Shown here piece after piece: positions 26,160-34,549 of a stretch of 64,000 nucleotides of DNA. Numbering within the stretch: position 1 is the stretch's first letter; every line of letters starts with the position of its first letter. The notes beneath the pieces are model-generated. The model worked only from the letters and a program-made list of their open reading frames with translations, was not told the origin of the DNA and made no database searches. Source of the stretch: Bdellovibrionales bacterium Ga0074137 (GTDB taxonomy: Bacteria; Bdellovibrionota; Bdellovibrionia; Bdellovibrionales; JAMPXM01); NCBI GenBank assembly GCA_001464715.1, contig LNDT01000033.1, positions 1 through 64,000 on the forward strand, written 5' to 3'. Both the position numbers and the translations under genes were made by a program.

Positions 26160-27251
26160 ATGAAACTGCAAGCGCCCAAATTATTTTTCGCGATACTCGT
26201 CGTCCTGATGTTGAGCGGCTGTGCTGGAAGTATTCTGAAATTTGAAAATTCAGAGGCCGTTCTTCAAAACAAAGAGTTCGATACAGCCATCAAGGTAAAA
26301 GAGTTGGAAGAACCCGCGCCGGTCGCGGCACCGACCGAAGGATCGACCCAGGCGACAGGGACCGGTGATGGAAAACCGGCTGTGAGCTCGGCCCCCACGA
26401 CGGTGGTTCCGTCATCAAAAGTCGCCGTAAAAAAAGCGACTCCGAAAAAGACGAAAAAAGGTAAAGCACTTCCTGTCGATACAACACCGAAGCCTCGCGA
26501 ACCGCGAACGGAAGATGATGAAGGTTTCGTCGGGCGACGTCCGATCAAGGATCCGTACCGTGTTGGCGAAGAAGTGGTTTTAGATATCTCTTACTTTGCG
26601 CTTGATGCCGGTGAGTTGAAGATGCAGACCAGGTCATTTGTGGAAGTGAATGGCCGACGAGCATACCGCTTTCACGCGACAGCAAGAACCGTTTCGGTTT
26701 TTGAGAGCTTTTATAAGGTCGATGACTATGCAGAAACGCTGGTCGACTTTGAGACGCTTCTTCCTTTCAGCTACACTTTGGATGTCAAAGAATCAAAAGT
26801 CCTCAGAGACGCGCGAGCGGTGCATGAGACAGCCGCGGGACAACCTGGAAAAATGAAATTCTGGGATAAGAAAATCACCAAAGAAAGCGGCGTCGAGGAG
26901 CGTACTCTTGAGTGGGAGATGCTTCCCTACTCACAAAATATTTTCTCTGCGATTTGGTATCTTCGTGCTTTCACACTGACTCCGGGAAAAAAAATTAAGA
27001 TCAATATGGCTCACGAAGGTGAAAACATCACGGTCACGTGCGAAGTTCTGCGGCGGGAAAAGCTCAGCACCTCTTTGGGTAAGCTCGACACCGTCGTCAT
27101 CAGTCCCACGGCGGAAAAAAACGGACAGCCTCATAACATCGGTACGAATTTGTTTTGGCTGACCGACGACGACAGCAAACTCATGGTTCGCATGGAGTCG
27201 AAAATCAAAATCGGAAAAATTGTTGGATCGCTGTCGAGTCTCAAAAAGTAA
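26160..27251 (+). CDS. DUF3108 lipoprotein
   Basis: A 363-residue lipoprotein: the signal peptide ends in the lipobox MLSGC. A low-complexity linker rich in threonine, proline and lysine follows (about residues 40-120). The C-terminal half matches the DUF3108 pattern: YRVGEEVVLDISYFALDAGEL, FYKVDDYAETLVDFETLLPFSY and KLDTVVISP. DUF3108 proteins are predicted periplasmic or outer-membrane associated beta-rich proteins of unknown function, often near LPS or transport genes. It is the last gene of the lpx block and ends 3 bases before a palindromic element that may stop transcription. Confidence 0.8.
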   Translation: MKLQAPKLFFAILVVLMLSGCAGSILKFENSEAVLQNKEFDTAIKVKELEEPAPVAAPTEGSTQATGTGDGKPAVSSAPTTVVPSSKVAVKKATPKKTKKGKALPVDTTPKPREPRTEDDEGFVGRRPIKDPYRVGEEVVLDISYFALDAGELKMQTRSFVEVNGRRAYRFHATARTVSVFESFYKVDDYAETLVDFETLLPFSYTLDVKESKVLRDARAVHETAAGQPGKMKFWDKKITKESGVEERTLEWEMLPYSQNIFSAIWYLRAFTLTPGKKIKINMAHEGENITVTCEVLRREKLSTSLGKLDTVVISPTAEKNGQPHNIGTNLFWLTDDDSKLMVRMESKIKIGKIVGSLSSLKK

Positions 27252-27253
27252 AC

Positions 27254-27383
27254 GCGCCGCCGTCCCCTTTTCCGCGACGCGCGCTTCCTGCGCTCGCCGC
27301 GGCGGCTCGGTCCATCCAGGACCTCGGCTCGCGTGGTCGCGAGCTCCCCGCCGCGGAGGTCGCGGAAAAGGGGACGGCGGCGC
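27254..27383. repeat. Long palindromic element, copy 2
   Basis: Perfect 25-base arms (27254-27278 and 27359-27383) flank an internal hairpin at 27309-27323 (GGTCC, loop ATCCA, GGACC) and another at 27327-27344 (GCTCGCG, loop tggt, CGCGAGC). Read on the minus strand, the order and loop TGGAT match copy 1 at 8669-8816. The T-A pair in the GGTCC stem is G-C in copy 1, and the T-A pair in GCTCGCG is C-G there, so paired positions co-vary. It starts 3 bases after the DUF3108 stop. Nothing else recognisable lies between 27384 and the next start at 27516. Confidence 0.87.
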
Positions 27384-27515
27384 TTTGCTCGCCCGGGGCG
27401 TGGGGAGGTTTCTGTCTCGGTGGGTGTTTTGACTTTGGTCGGGTTCATTGGGGGGATTGGTTTTTCTGATCTAGGTCTTGTATTGAATTTCGTGGGGCTT
27501 CGTTACACTTAGATA

Positions 27516-28697
27516 ATGGCGGCTCGCGATTGTCGGTTTTTTAATGGTTATAAGCCTTGTGGAAAAGTTGATTCGCTGGCGTCGGATTGTACCTCGGCTT
27601 GCGCTCACTATGATCGCCCCAGAAGCCGTGTTCTGCTGATTCATCTTGGGGCTTTAGGTGCGGTGGTTCGGTCCACGGCTCTTCTTCCGGGAATACGTCG
27701 CAAATTTCCAGGATGCCACATTACATGGGTGACTGAGGCTCCGGGAGATGTGCTTTTGCGCGAACATCCTCTAGTCGATCAGGTCATTGTTGCGGATCCC
27801 GACGGAATTATTGGCTTAGGCGCTTTGGAATTCGATGTGACTCTGGTCGTCGATAAATCATTGAAGGCTTCTGGTGTCTTGCGGGCCACCACTTCAAAGC
27901 GCGTCTTTGGTTTTGTGACCAATCCAAAAACAGGTGGCGTCGAGCCGGCAACGCCTGCGGCTGAAGAGGCGTGGAAGATCGGTCTTTCGAATCAATTAAA
28001 ATTTCATGTGAACGAAAAAACAGAGACGCGTTTGATTCATGAAGCCTTGGAGCTGGGGCCTTGGCGCCGAGACCTTTACTCGCTTCATCTGAACGAACTT
28101 GAAGAGAAACAAGTCGAGGAGCGAAGAAGTGTCTGGAGGGACTCCGCCCACACGGCGCTGATCGGAATCAATACAGGCTGTGCTTCAACCATTGCTTACA
28201 AAAAACTCTCGATCAAAGGTCACGTTTTATTGCTTGAAAAAATCAATCGGCGCCTACCGACAGCGCGACTGATTTTGTTGGGCGGACGAGAGGACACTCT
28301 TCGCAATCAGACGATCGCAGAAATGTGCCGTGAGCTTGGCGTACAAGTGATTGAATCTGAAACTGAAGCTGGTCTTCGAGACGGCATGATCAGTGTTGCA
28401 GCGTGCGACCTTGTAGTGTCGGGAGACAGCCTTGGGCTTCACATGGCGCTGGGTTTTCAGAAACCGACCGTCGCTTGGTTTGGTCCGACATGTTTGCAAG
28501 AGATTGATCTATACAATGGAATTGCCGTTCAGACGAAGGCCCCATGTGCTCCGTGTTGGAAGCGTGAGTGCTCAAAATCAGTCATGTGTTACGACCAAGT
28601 GGATTTTGATCAGATGACGACCGCCGTGCAAACGCTTCTCACTTTGAAAAGAGAGATGCAGATCAAGGCCCGTCTTGAGATCGCTCCCGACTTGTGA
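27516..28697 (+). CDS. Glycosyltransferase family 9 with cysteine-rich N-terminus
   Basis: A 393-residue GT-B enzyme of the heptosyltransferase family (GT9). VLLIHLGALGAVVRSTALLPGIRRKFP is the family start (GALGD variant), and the donor-site region is ACDLVVSGDSLGLHMALGFQKPTVAWFGPT. Before it lies an unusual 35-residue segment with cysteines at about 6, 15, 24 and 28 (CRFFNGYKPC...CTSAC), and the C-terminus has CAPCWKRECSKSVMC; both look like metal or disulfide clusters. It probably adds a heptose-like sugar to the LPS core. A second GT9 gene follows after 11 bases. Confidence 0.83.
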   Translation: MAARDCRFFNGYKPCGKVDSLASDCTSACAHYDRPRSRVLLIHLGALGAVVRSTALLPGIRRKFPGCHITWVTEAPGDVLLREHPLVDQVIVADPDGIIGLGALEFDVTLVVDKSLKASGVLRATTSKRVFGFVTNPKTGGVEPATPAAEEAWKIGLSNQLKFHVNEKTETRLIHEALELGPWRRDLYSLHLNELEEKQVEERRSVWRDSAHTALIGINTGCASTIAYKKLSIKGHVLLLEKINRRLPTARLILLGGREDTLRNQTIAEMCRELGVQVIESETEAGLRDGMISVAACDLVVSGDSLGLHMALGFQKPTVAWFGPTCLQEIDLYNGIAVQTKAPCAPCWKRECSKSVMCYDQVDFDQMTTAVQTLLTLKREMQIKARLEIAPDL

Positions 28698-28708
28698 TCT
28701 CGTGAGGT

Positions 28709-29869
28709 ATGGGTACCTCGCCGCGACACATCGCAATTCTTCAAACCGCGTTTCTTGGCGACACTTTGCTTTCCATTCCTTTAGCGAAAGAATTAAAGCG
28801 CCGGGGCTACCTGCTGACTCTTTTATGCCGCGTGGGCTTGGGTGAAATTTTTCGAGCGACGGGCCTCTTTTCGCATGTCATCGAAATTGAGAAGGGCGAG
28901 GCCTCGTCTTACCAAAACGCACGTCACGAGCTTAATAAGATTTGGAAGGACGCGGACACACGAATTCTTCTAAGTCCGCATGAATCTCAGCGCTCGAAGT
29001 TCTTCGCGTTGAAACTTCGTTTGAGCCGAGAGGCCACTGAAACTATTGGCTTTCGCGATCGAAGCTTTGCGCTTGGTTTAAGTCGAATGGCGTACACGCA
29101 CTTAGTGGATCGACCCATGAATTTGCCAGAGTCTTTGCGCCAGATGGCGTTGCTGACAGCTTCGTGCTTCGAAAAGCACGAAGTATGGTCAGAAAAATTG
29201 GCGACGTATGATCGGTCTCAAGGACTTTCCGGCGGAAGAGATTTGTCCGGATCACTTCTCTCTGTTCCCGATTGGGCCTCGATGCGCGTCGAGCATTTGC
29301 AGGATGGAGCGACGGTAGAGTCCTTCGGGTCTGCTTCGAGCCCCGCCAAACTCATCGCCATTCTTGCGCCCGGGTCTGTTTGGAAAACCAAACAGTGGAC
29401 TGAGGAAGGTTTCGTCGAGATCGGAAAAAAACTATCGGCGAGTGGTCGACATATCGTCGTCACGGGATCGAAAGACGAAGCTGAACTTTGCCAGCGAATT
29501 GCCGAACGCATTGCCGAGCGCAATGGACGTGGCGCCGTCTCGTACGCGGGCGTTCTGTCTCTTTTGGAAACGGCCCAAGTGATGGCGAAGGCCGACGTCG
29601 CCGTTGTGAACGACTCGGGAAGCATGCACTTGGCAGCTCTGGTTGGAACACCGACGGTCGCGATATTCGGTCCAACCGTTTTAGATTTCGGCTACCGGCC
29701 TTGGTCTGAAGTCGCAAACGTGGTGGAGCCATCAGAAGCCCTCAGCTGCCGCCCTTGCGGCCTGCACGGATCCCAAGTTTGCCCCATAGGAACCCACATC
29801 TGTATGAAAAACACGACCGCCACTCAAGTCTGGCAAAAAATCGAAACCCTCCTGGTACGAGAGACTTAA
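28709..29869 (+). CDS. Glycosyltransferase family 9 (heptosyltransferase, WaaF type)
   Basis: A 386-residue GT9 enzyme. It begins AILQTAFLGDTLLSIPLAKELKRRGY, with the GD aspartate expected for catalysis, and has ILAPGSVWKTKQWTEEGFVEIGKKL and a donor site VAVVNDSGSMHLAALVGTPTVAIFGPT. Near the end is a cysteine cluster (CRPCGLHGSQVCPIGTHICM), similar in kind to the one in its neighbour and known in many WaaF proteins. It would act in LPS inner-core assembly in the cytoplasm before export. It ends about 100 bases before a palindromic segment. Confidence 0.87.
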   Translation: MGTSPRHIAILQTAFLGDTLLSIPLAKELKRRGYLLTLLCRVGLGEIFRATGLFSHVIEIEKGEASSYQNARHELNKIWKDADTRILLSPHESQRSKFFALKLRLSREATETIGFRDRSFALGLSRMAYTHLVDRPMNLPESLRQMALLTASCFEKHEVWSEKLATYDRSQGLSGGRDLSGSLLSVPDWASMRVEHLQDGATVESFGSASSPAKLIAILAPGSVWKTKQWTEEGFVEIGKKLSASGRHIVVTGSKDEAELCQRIAERIAERNGRGAVSYAGVLSLLETAQVMAKADVAVVNDSGSMHLAALVGTPTVAIFGPTVLDFGYRPWSEVANVVEPSEALSCRPCGLHGSQVCPIGTHICMKNTTATQVWQKIETLLVRET

Positions 29870-29973
29870 AGCTGAAATCAGCTAAAAAAACAGGAACTCG
29901 CTCAAAAAATAAAGCCGAAAGCTCCAATGGTTCTGCGGAACGGAAGGAGTCGACGAAAAAGAAGGGATTCCGA

Positions 29974-30133
29974 CAAGGCCGCAAGGCCGAGGTCGCCGCA
30001 GAAAAGCTCGCTCCCCCTGCACAAGGAAAGACTGAGGTCGCTGGAGAAAAGCTCGCGCACCGCAGGATGCGGTACTAAGCGCGAGTTCAGGATGAACGGC
30101 TTTGTCGGAGGCGAGCTCGGCCTTGCGGCCTTG
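29974..30133. repeat. Palindromic element, divergent third copy
   Basis: Between convergent genes, arms of 18 identical bases (29974-29991, caaggccgcaaggccgag, and its complement at 30116-30133) enclose hairpins with loop AGGAT: ACCGC/GCGGT at 30059-30073 and GTTC/GAAC at 30085-30097. Near-identical 23-base direct repeats lie at 29989-30011 and 30034-30056 (two differences). A GCTCGCG...CGCGAG pair and the TAAGCGCG text recall the hairpin of copy 1. The outer arms differ, so membership of the same family is an inference. Confidence 0.6.
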
Positions 30134-30138
30134 GCGCC

Positions 30139-31551
30139 TCAATCCTTATAGTCGTCGACGTTTATTTCGTAGCGTTTGATTTTTCGAAGCAAAGTATTCT
30201 TAGGAATATTCGCTTCCGCGACAGTCTTGTTGATTCGGCCTTTGTTCGCGCGCAACGCAGAAATGATAAATTCCTTTTCCGCCTGCTCCTTGAATGAATC
30301 GTAATCCATCTGTCCGCCCACAGAAACTTGGGCCGCTTGGGCGGGGCCCATGTTTTCTTTTGCTTTCGCGATCAGATTTTCAGGTAGCGATTGAAGCGTG
30401 ATCCGCTCGGAATTTTCGACAATGAACGAACGCTCAATCACATTTTCGAGCTCGCGGATATTGCCCGGCCATCGGTAGCGTTTCAAAACCGCCATGGCAT
30501 CTTCTGTAATTCCTGTGATCGAACGATTGTGAGCGCGCGAAAAACGCTTCATAAAGTACTGAGAGAGTTCGCCAATATCGTCGATTCGGTCGCGCAGCGG
30601 CGGAAGAAAAATCGGCATCACGTTCAAACGATAGAAAAGGTCTTCGCGAAACGTACCTTCTTCAATCATTTTCTCGAGGTTTCGATTGGTCGCAGCGATA
30701 ATTCGAGCGTCCGTTTTGACTTCGCGATTCGAACCGACGGGCATAAACTTTTTTTCTTGAAGGACGCGCAATAGACGAACCTGCATCTCAGGTTTCAGCT
30801 CTGCAATTTCATCCAGGAAAATCGTTCCGCTGTTGGCGAGCTGAAATTTTCCGATCTTTCGCTCGTGAGCACCCGTGAAAGATCCTTTCTCGTGTCCAAA
30901 TAATTCGCTTTCCATCAAAGTTTCTGGGATGGCGCCGCAGTTGATGGCGATCATCGAGCCAGATTTTCTTGGAGAGTTGAAATGTATAGCGCGTGCAACA
31001 AGTTCTTTTCCTGTCCCATTTTCGCCGCGGATCAAGACGTTCGTGTCGACCTTGCAAAGGCGGTGAATGAGATCAAAAACATCGCGCATTTTTTTGCTCG
31101 TACCGACAAATTCGCTATCGATGTCATCGTCAAAAATCGGATTCGATAGTGCTAAACGAGAAACCATTTCGCGGGCTTCATTCGCTCGAGTGACGATATC
31201 CACAAGCTTGTCGGGTTGAACTGGTTTTTCAAGGTAGTCGTAAGCACCTTCTTTGATCGCAGCGACCGCATCTTGAAGATTCGAGTGCGCCGTCATCAGA
31301 ACGACGAAAGTTTTTGGATCATGTGACTTGATCATTTTCAGTGCTTCGATACCAGTGAGCTCAGGCATGCGAACATCCATCAAAACCAAATCCCAATCAC
31401 CGGCTTTGAACTTTTCGACGGCTTCGCGCCCATCGGCCGCTTCATTAATGTCGAACTCGAAGTCGGGCATCGAATTACGTAGAATTGAAATAACCGACTT
31501 TCGAAGTTCGGCTTCATCGTCAACGATCAGTGCTTGTATACGTTTTTTCAT
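30139..31551 (-). CDS. Sigma-54-dependent response regulator (NtrC family)
   Basis: A 470-residue regulator. The receiver domain comes first (ALIVDDEAELRKS, phospho-acceptor aspartate in DLVLMDVRMPE, lysine in YLEKPV). The sigma-54 AAA+ domain follows, with Walker A GENGTGKE, the sigma-54 contact loop GSFTGA in ELFGHEKGSFTGAHE, and Walker B GTIFLDEIAEL. A Fis-type helix-turn-helix ends the protein (NKTVAEANIPKNTLLRKIKRYEI). ATG 31551 has AGGA ahead and is 10 bases after the kinase stop; the open frame upstream lies inside the kinase gene. It would activate RpoN promoters in response to the CHASE2 kinase. Confidence 0.94.
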   Translation of the reverse strand: MKKRIQALIVDDEAELRKSVISILRNSMPDFEFDINEAADGREAVEKFKAGDWDLVLMDVRMPELTGIEALKMIKSHDPKTFVVLMTAHSNLQDAVAAIKEGAYDYLEKPVQPDKLVDIVTRANEAREMVSRLALSNPIFDDDIDSEFVGTSKKMRDVFDLIHRLCKVDTNVLIRGENGTGKELVARAIHFNSPRKSGSMIAINCGAIPETLMESELFGHEKGSFTGAHERKIGKFQLANSGTIFLDEIAELKPEMQVRLLRVLQEKKFMPVGSNREVKTDARIIAATNRNLEKMIEEGTFREDLFYRLNVMPIFLPPLRDRIDDIGELSQYFMKRFSRAHNRSITGITEDAMAVLKRYRWPGNIRELENVIERSFIVENSERITLQSLPENLIAKAKENMGPAQAAQVSVGGQMDYDSFKEQAEKEFIISALRANKGRINKTVAEANIPKNTLLRKIKRYEINVDDYKD

Positions 31552-31561
31552 CTGTTCCTGC

Positions 31562-33490
31562 TTACTCCGTGGGAAGTTTAAAGCCAATGGTCGTCCCGGT
31601 TCCGGGTTGACTGTCGAGAAACACCTGGCCGCCGTGAAGCTCGACAAAGTATTTCACGAGATAGAGTCCAAGGCCAGATCCACTCGCGGTCGTGTGCGCT
31701 TTATGACCTCGCGTAAACTTGTTCCACACAAGACCGTGGTCCTCGATCGGAATTCCGGGTCCAGTGTCGGCAATCCGAACGACGACGTAGTTTTCTTCTT
31801 CCGTCGAAGAAACGGTGATATTGCCACGCGGCGGGGTGTACTTCACCGCGTTCTCAACAAGGTTGTGAATCATCTCTTCAATGAGCGTTGGATCGGCCTC
31901 AATTGAAAACTGCGGTTCTAGAACTTCACGAATGTCGATGTTCTTTTCACGAGCCAGGGGGCGAAGTCGACTTAAGACACGTTCAATCGATTCATTGATG
32001 TCGAGCGGCTCTCTAGAAATCGAAAACTCGCGAGCTTCGATTTTTGTGACCTGAAGAATACTTCGAATGTAGCGATTTAAATCCTCCGAAGAGCGGCGCA
32101 GATTCTTTAAGTCGTCCACCAACTCTCCATCGGAAACGTGGGACAAGAGGCGGTCGCAGATCGCTTGAATCTTTGCGATTGGCGTCTTTAAATCGTGGCT
32201 CATCATGCTGACAAAGTTTGTTTTTAGCTGCTCAAGTTCTTCAGTGGCTTTCCGATCTTGCTCGAGTCGCCAGTTTCTGGCCTCGTTCGCCGAGACCTGG
32301 TGACTCAAAAAGACGATGTACGTGACGGCAATTTGAACAACGGGACCCACGGCTGGAATCCAAAAGGCAAACGAATCAAAAAGCCAGGCGGACAGCGAAA
32401 GCCAACCCAGCGCACACAAAACAATTCCAAAGATCACGATCGGTTGAGGGTAGTTCAAAATGAAAACGACCGCGGCTGCGACAAGAAGTCCTGAGAACAA
32501 AAAAGAAATCCATAGCGGCACTCGCTGGGGCTCTTTTTGTCTCAGCTGATTGTCGGTGATATTGGCAATCGCCTCAGCGCGGCTCATTCGTCCTAGCGGT
32601 GTCGTGTAAAGTTCGCTCGCATCTGAGCGATTCCCAATGATGACGACTTTTCCATGAAATGCTTCAGGCGGCACGCGGCTCTCAAGAAGATCCCGAACAG
32701 AAACTGTCGGAAAAGATCCGGCCGCGCCGAGGTAGTTGATCTCGACCGGCGCATCGAAGGCGGCCCGATCGAAGTCGACCGCAGTTCGAACCGAGCGCAC
32801 TTCACCTTCGCTTTGCGCGCGAGGCGTTTCGGCCAAAGCGGCAATCTCGGCCAGTCGAGTTCCCATGTGCGGAATCTGCACAAGCGAACGAGCGTAACGC
32901 CGAAGTGTTCCATCATCATCGACTCTGAGACTTCGAATCGCGACATTGCGATTGTAGGTCGCAGCGAACACTGGAATCAGCGCGCGTCCCGCGCTGTCGA
33001 GATCGGCGCCCCAGACAATGCGCGGATCTTCAAACAGTGCGCGCGTCGCGGGGCCGACTTTTCCGGTTCTCACGCTTTCGCCAAAATGAAAAGTAATACC
33101 GATGGCGACGGGCAGATCGGCGAGAACACGCGAGAGGACTCGCTCCCAAAGAACTGTGTTCCAAAAAAGTGAGTCGCCCGCATTTGAAACTTCTTTGAGG
33201 GGACGAAGTATATTTCGAATTTGTGGATCCAGCGCGATCCAATCTCTTTCGTTCACATCGATGACGACAATCCGAGAGTCGAGAGAGGCTGGTCGTGGCC
33301 CGCGAAGTTTGTAGCGAAGATCGTGGCTTGAACTTTGGTCAATTGTGATGAGGATTGCGCCAACAGCCCAGCACAAAAGAGCGCGCGCCGCGATCGAGCG
33401 TTTGCGCCAAAGCTTCAGCGCGATTCCCCAGAATCGGCGACGACGGCTTTCGAGACGGCGGCTCTCGATAAAATCTTGGACGAAGCTCAT
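31562..33490 (-). CDS. CHASE2-domain sensor histidine kinase
   Basis: A 642-residue membrane kinase. One N-terminal membrane helix (about residues 33-52) leads to a periplasmic CHASE2 domain (about 60-310; SRIVVIDVNERDWIALDP, VVIGNRSDASELYTTPLG). Three close membrane helices follow (about 330-410), then HisKA with the phospho-histidine in MMSHDLKTPIAKIQ and an HATPase with LVENAVKYTPPRG, ADTGPGIP and SGSGLGLYLVKYFVE. I chose ATG 33490; ATG 33526 is also possible, and neither has a strong ribosome site. It forms a two-component pair with the NtrC-type regulator directly downstream. The signal sensed is unknown. Confidence 0.9.
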   Translation of the reverse strand: MSFVQDFIESRRLESRRRRFWGIALKLWRKRSIAARALLCWAVGAILITIDQSSSHDLRYKLRGPRPASLDSRIVVIDVNERDWIALDPQIRNILRPLKEVSNAGDSLFWNTVLWERVLSRVLADLPVAIGITFHFGESVRTGKVGPATRALFEDPRIVWGADLDSAGRALIPVFAATYNRNVAIRSLRVDDDGTLRRYARSLVQIPHMGTRLAEIAALAETPRAQSEGEVRSVRTAVDFDRAAFDAPVEINYLGAAGSFPTVSVRDLLESRVPPEAFHGKVVIIGNRSDASELYTTPLGRMSRAEAIANITDNQLRQKEPQRVPLWISFLFSGLLVAAAVVFILNYPQPIVIFGIVLCALGWLSLSAWLFDSFAFWIPAVGPVVQIAVTYIVFLSHQVSANEARNWRLEQDRKATEELEQLKTNFVSMMSHDLKTPIAKIQAICDRLLSHVSDGELVDDLKNLRRSSEDLNRYIRSILQVTKIEAREFSISREPLDINESIERVLSRLRPLAREKNIDIREVLEPQFSIEADPTLIEEMIHNLVENAVKYTPPRGNITVSSTEEENYVVVRIADTGPGIPIEDHGLVWNKFTRGHKAHTTASGSGLGLYLVKYFVELHGGQVFLDSQPGTGTTIGFKLPTE

Positions 33491-33544
33491 TAACGCTGTG
33501 TAGCAAGGCTCGGGACGGATGTCCATGAGTGGTAGGGTTTCGCT

Positions 33545-34549
33545 ATGAGTTTTATGAGTTTTGACGGTGTTGCGGACTTCGCCAGATCGGCCCTGGCGCC
33601 GGGCTTTGCCTACGGATCCTCGACGGTGCTCACGATTGGGAATTTTGACGGGGTTCATCGCGGGCATCAGGAGCTTTTAAGGCGCGCGGTCGTGCGGGCC
33701 CGAGGCCTTGGCGTACCCGCAGTAGTTTTCACTTTTGAACCGCATCCTGTGGCTGTTTTGAGGCCAGATCTGAAGCTTCGGCGGCTTTTTGATGCCGATG
33801 ATCGACGTGAGCAACTGGAAAAAATTGGTGTCGACATCCTTGTCGTCGAACCTTTTTCACGACGTTTTTCACAGCTCACGCCTGAAAAATTTTTGATCGA
33901 AAGTGTTATTCGACCGTTTCAGCCCAAAGCGGTTGTCGTCGGTTATGACTTCAGTTTCGGTGCGAACCGCGCGGGGGGAATTGATTTTTTACGAGCCCAC
34001 GCAGAGGCTCCCGGCGGCGCTTTCGATGTCGAAGTGGTAGCGCCGGTGACGATCGATCTTGGAGGAAACGAAACCATCGTTTCTTCGACGCGAATTCGGC
34101 AGGCGCTGGCGGTCGGGCGCGCCGATGAAGCCAAAGAACTTTTGGGCCGCGCTTACGTTCTACGTGGAATTGTAAAAAAAGGTGCAGGGCGAGGACGGAC
34201 CATAGGAATACCTACGGCCAATATCGACCCAACGATTGAGCCGGGTCTTCAGACCGGAGTGTATGCCGCGTGGGCCTTGGTGCGCGGTCAGAGAATGGAA
34301 GCTTTGGTCAATGTCGGAGTGAATCCGACCTTCGAGGGAAAAGACTCTGTCGTTCTTCATATCGAAGCTCATTTGCCGAAATATGACGGCACAAGAAATG
34401 GCGATCTCTATGGTGAGAAGTTGGAGCTTGGTTTCATTCAAAAAATTCGCGCTGAGCGAAAGTTTTCAGGGGCAGAAGAGCTCGTCGCACAAATCCAAAA
34501 AGACATTCAACAAGGTCTGGAAATTCTAAAAAAAGAGAAAACTCTGTGA
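33545..34549 (+). CDS. ribF: Bifunctional riboflavin kinase/FAD synthetase
   Basis: RibF converts riboflavin to FMN and FAD. The 334-residue protein has the N-terminal nucleotidyltransferase domain (TIGNFDGVHRGHQELLRRAV with the GNFDGxHxGH motif; FTFEPHPVAVL; YDFSFG; SSTRIRQAL) and the C-terminal flavokinase domain (RGRTIGIPTANI; GVYAAW; NVGVNPTF; LHIEAHL). It is divergent from the CHASE2 kinase and overlaps the following gene by 4 bases. Confidence 0.97.
   Translation: MSFMSFDGVADFARSALAPGFAYGSSTVLTIGNFDGVHRGHQELLRRAVVRARGLGVPAVVFTFEPHPVAVLRPDLKLRRLFDADDRREQLEKIGVDILVVEPFSRRFSQLTPEKFLIESVIRPFQPKAVVVGYDFSFGANRAGGIDFLRAHAEAPGGAFDVEVVAPVTIDLGGNETIVSSTRIRQALAVGRADEAKELLGRAYVLRGIVKKGAGRGRTIGIPTANIDPTIEPGLQTGVYAAWALVRGQRMEALVNVGVNPTFEGKDSVVLHIEAHLPKYDGTRNGDLYGEKLELGFIQKIRAERKFSGAEELVAQIQKDIQQGLEILKKEKTL

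Noticed and set aside
29755-30078. Lysine-rich frame overlapping the end of the second glycosyltransferase
   Set aside because: It overlaps certain coding sequence in another frame and its C-terminal part is repetitive. It could be a lost tail of the enzyme, but I cannot support it as a gene.
29974-30133. CRISPR array suggested by the direct repeats
   Set aside because: There are only two copies of a 23-base unit, inside a palindrome, and no cas genes nearby.
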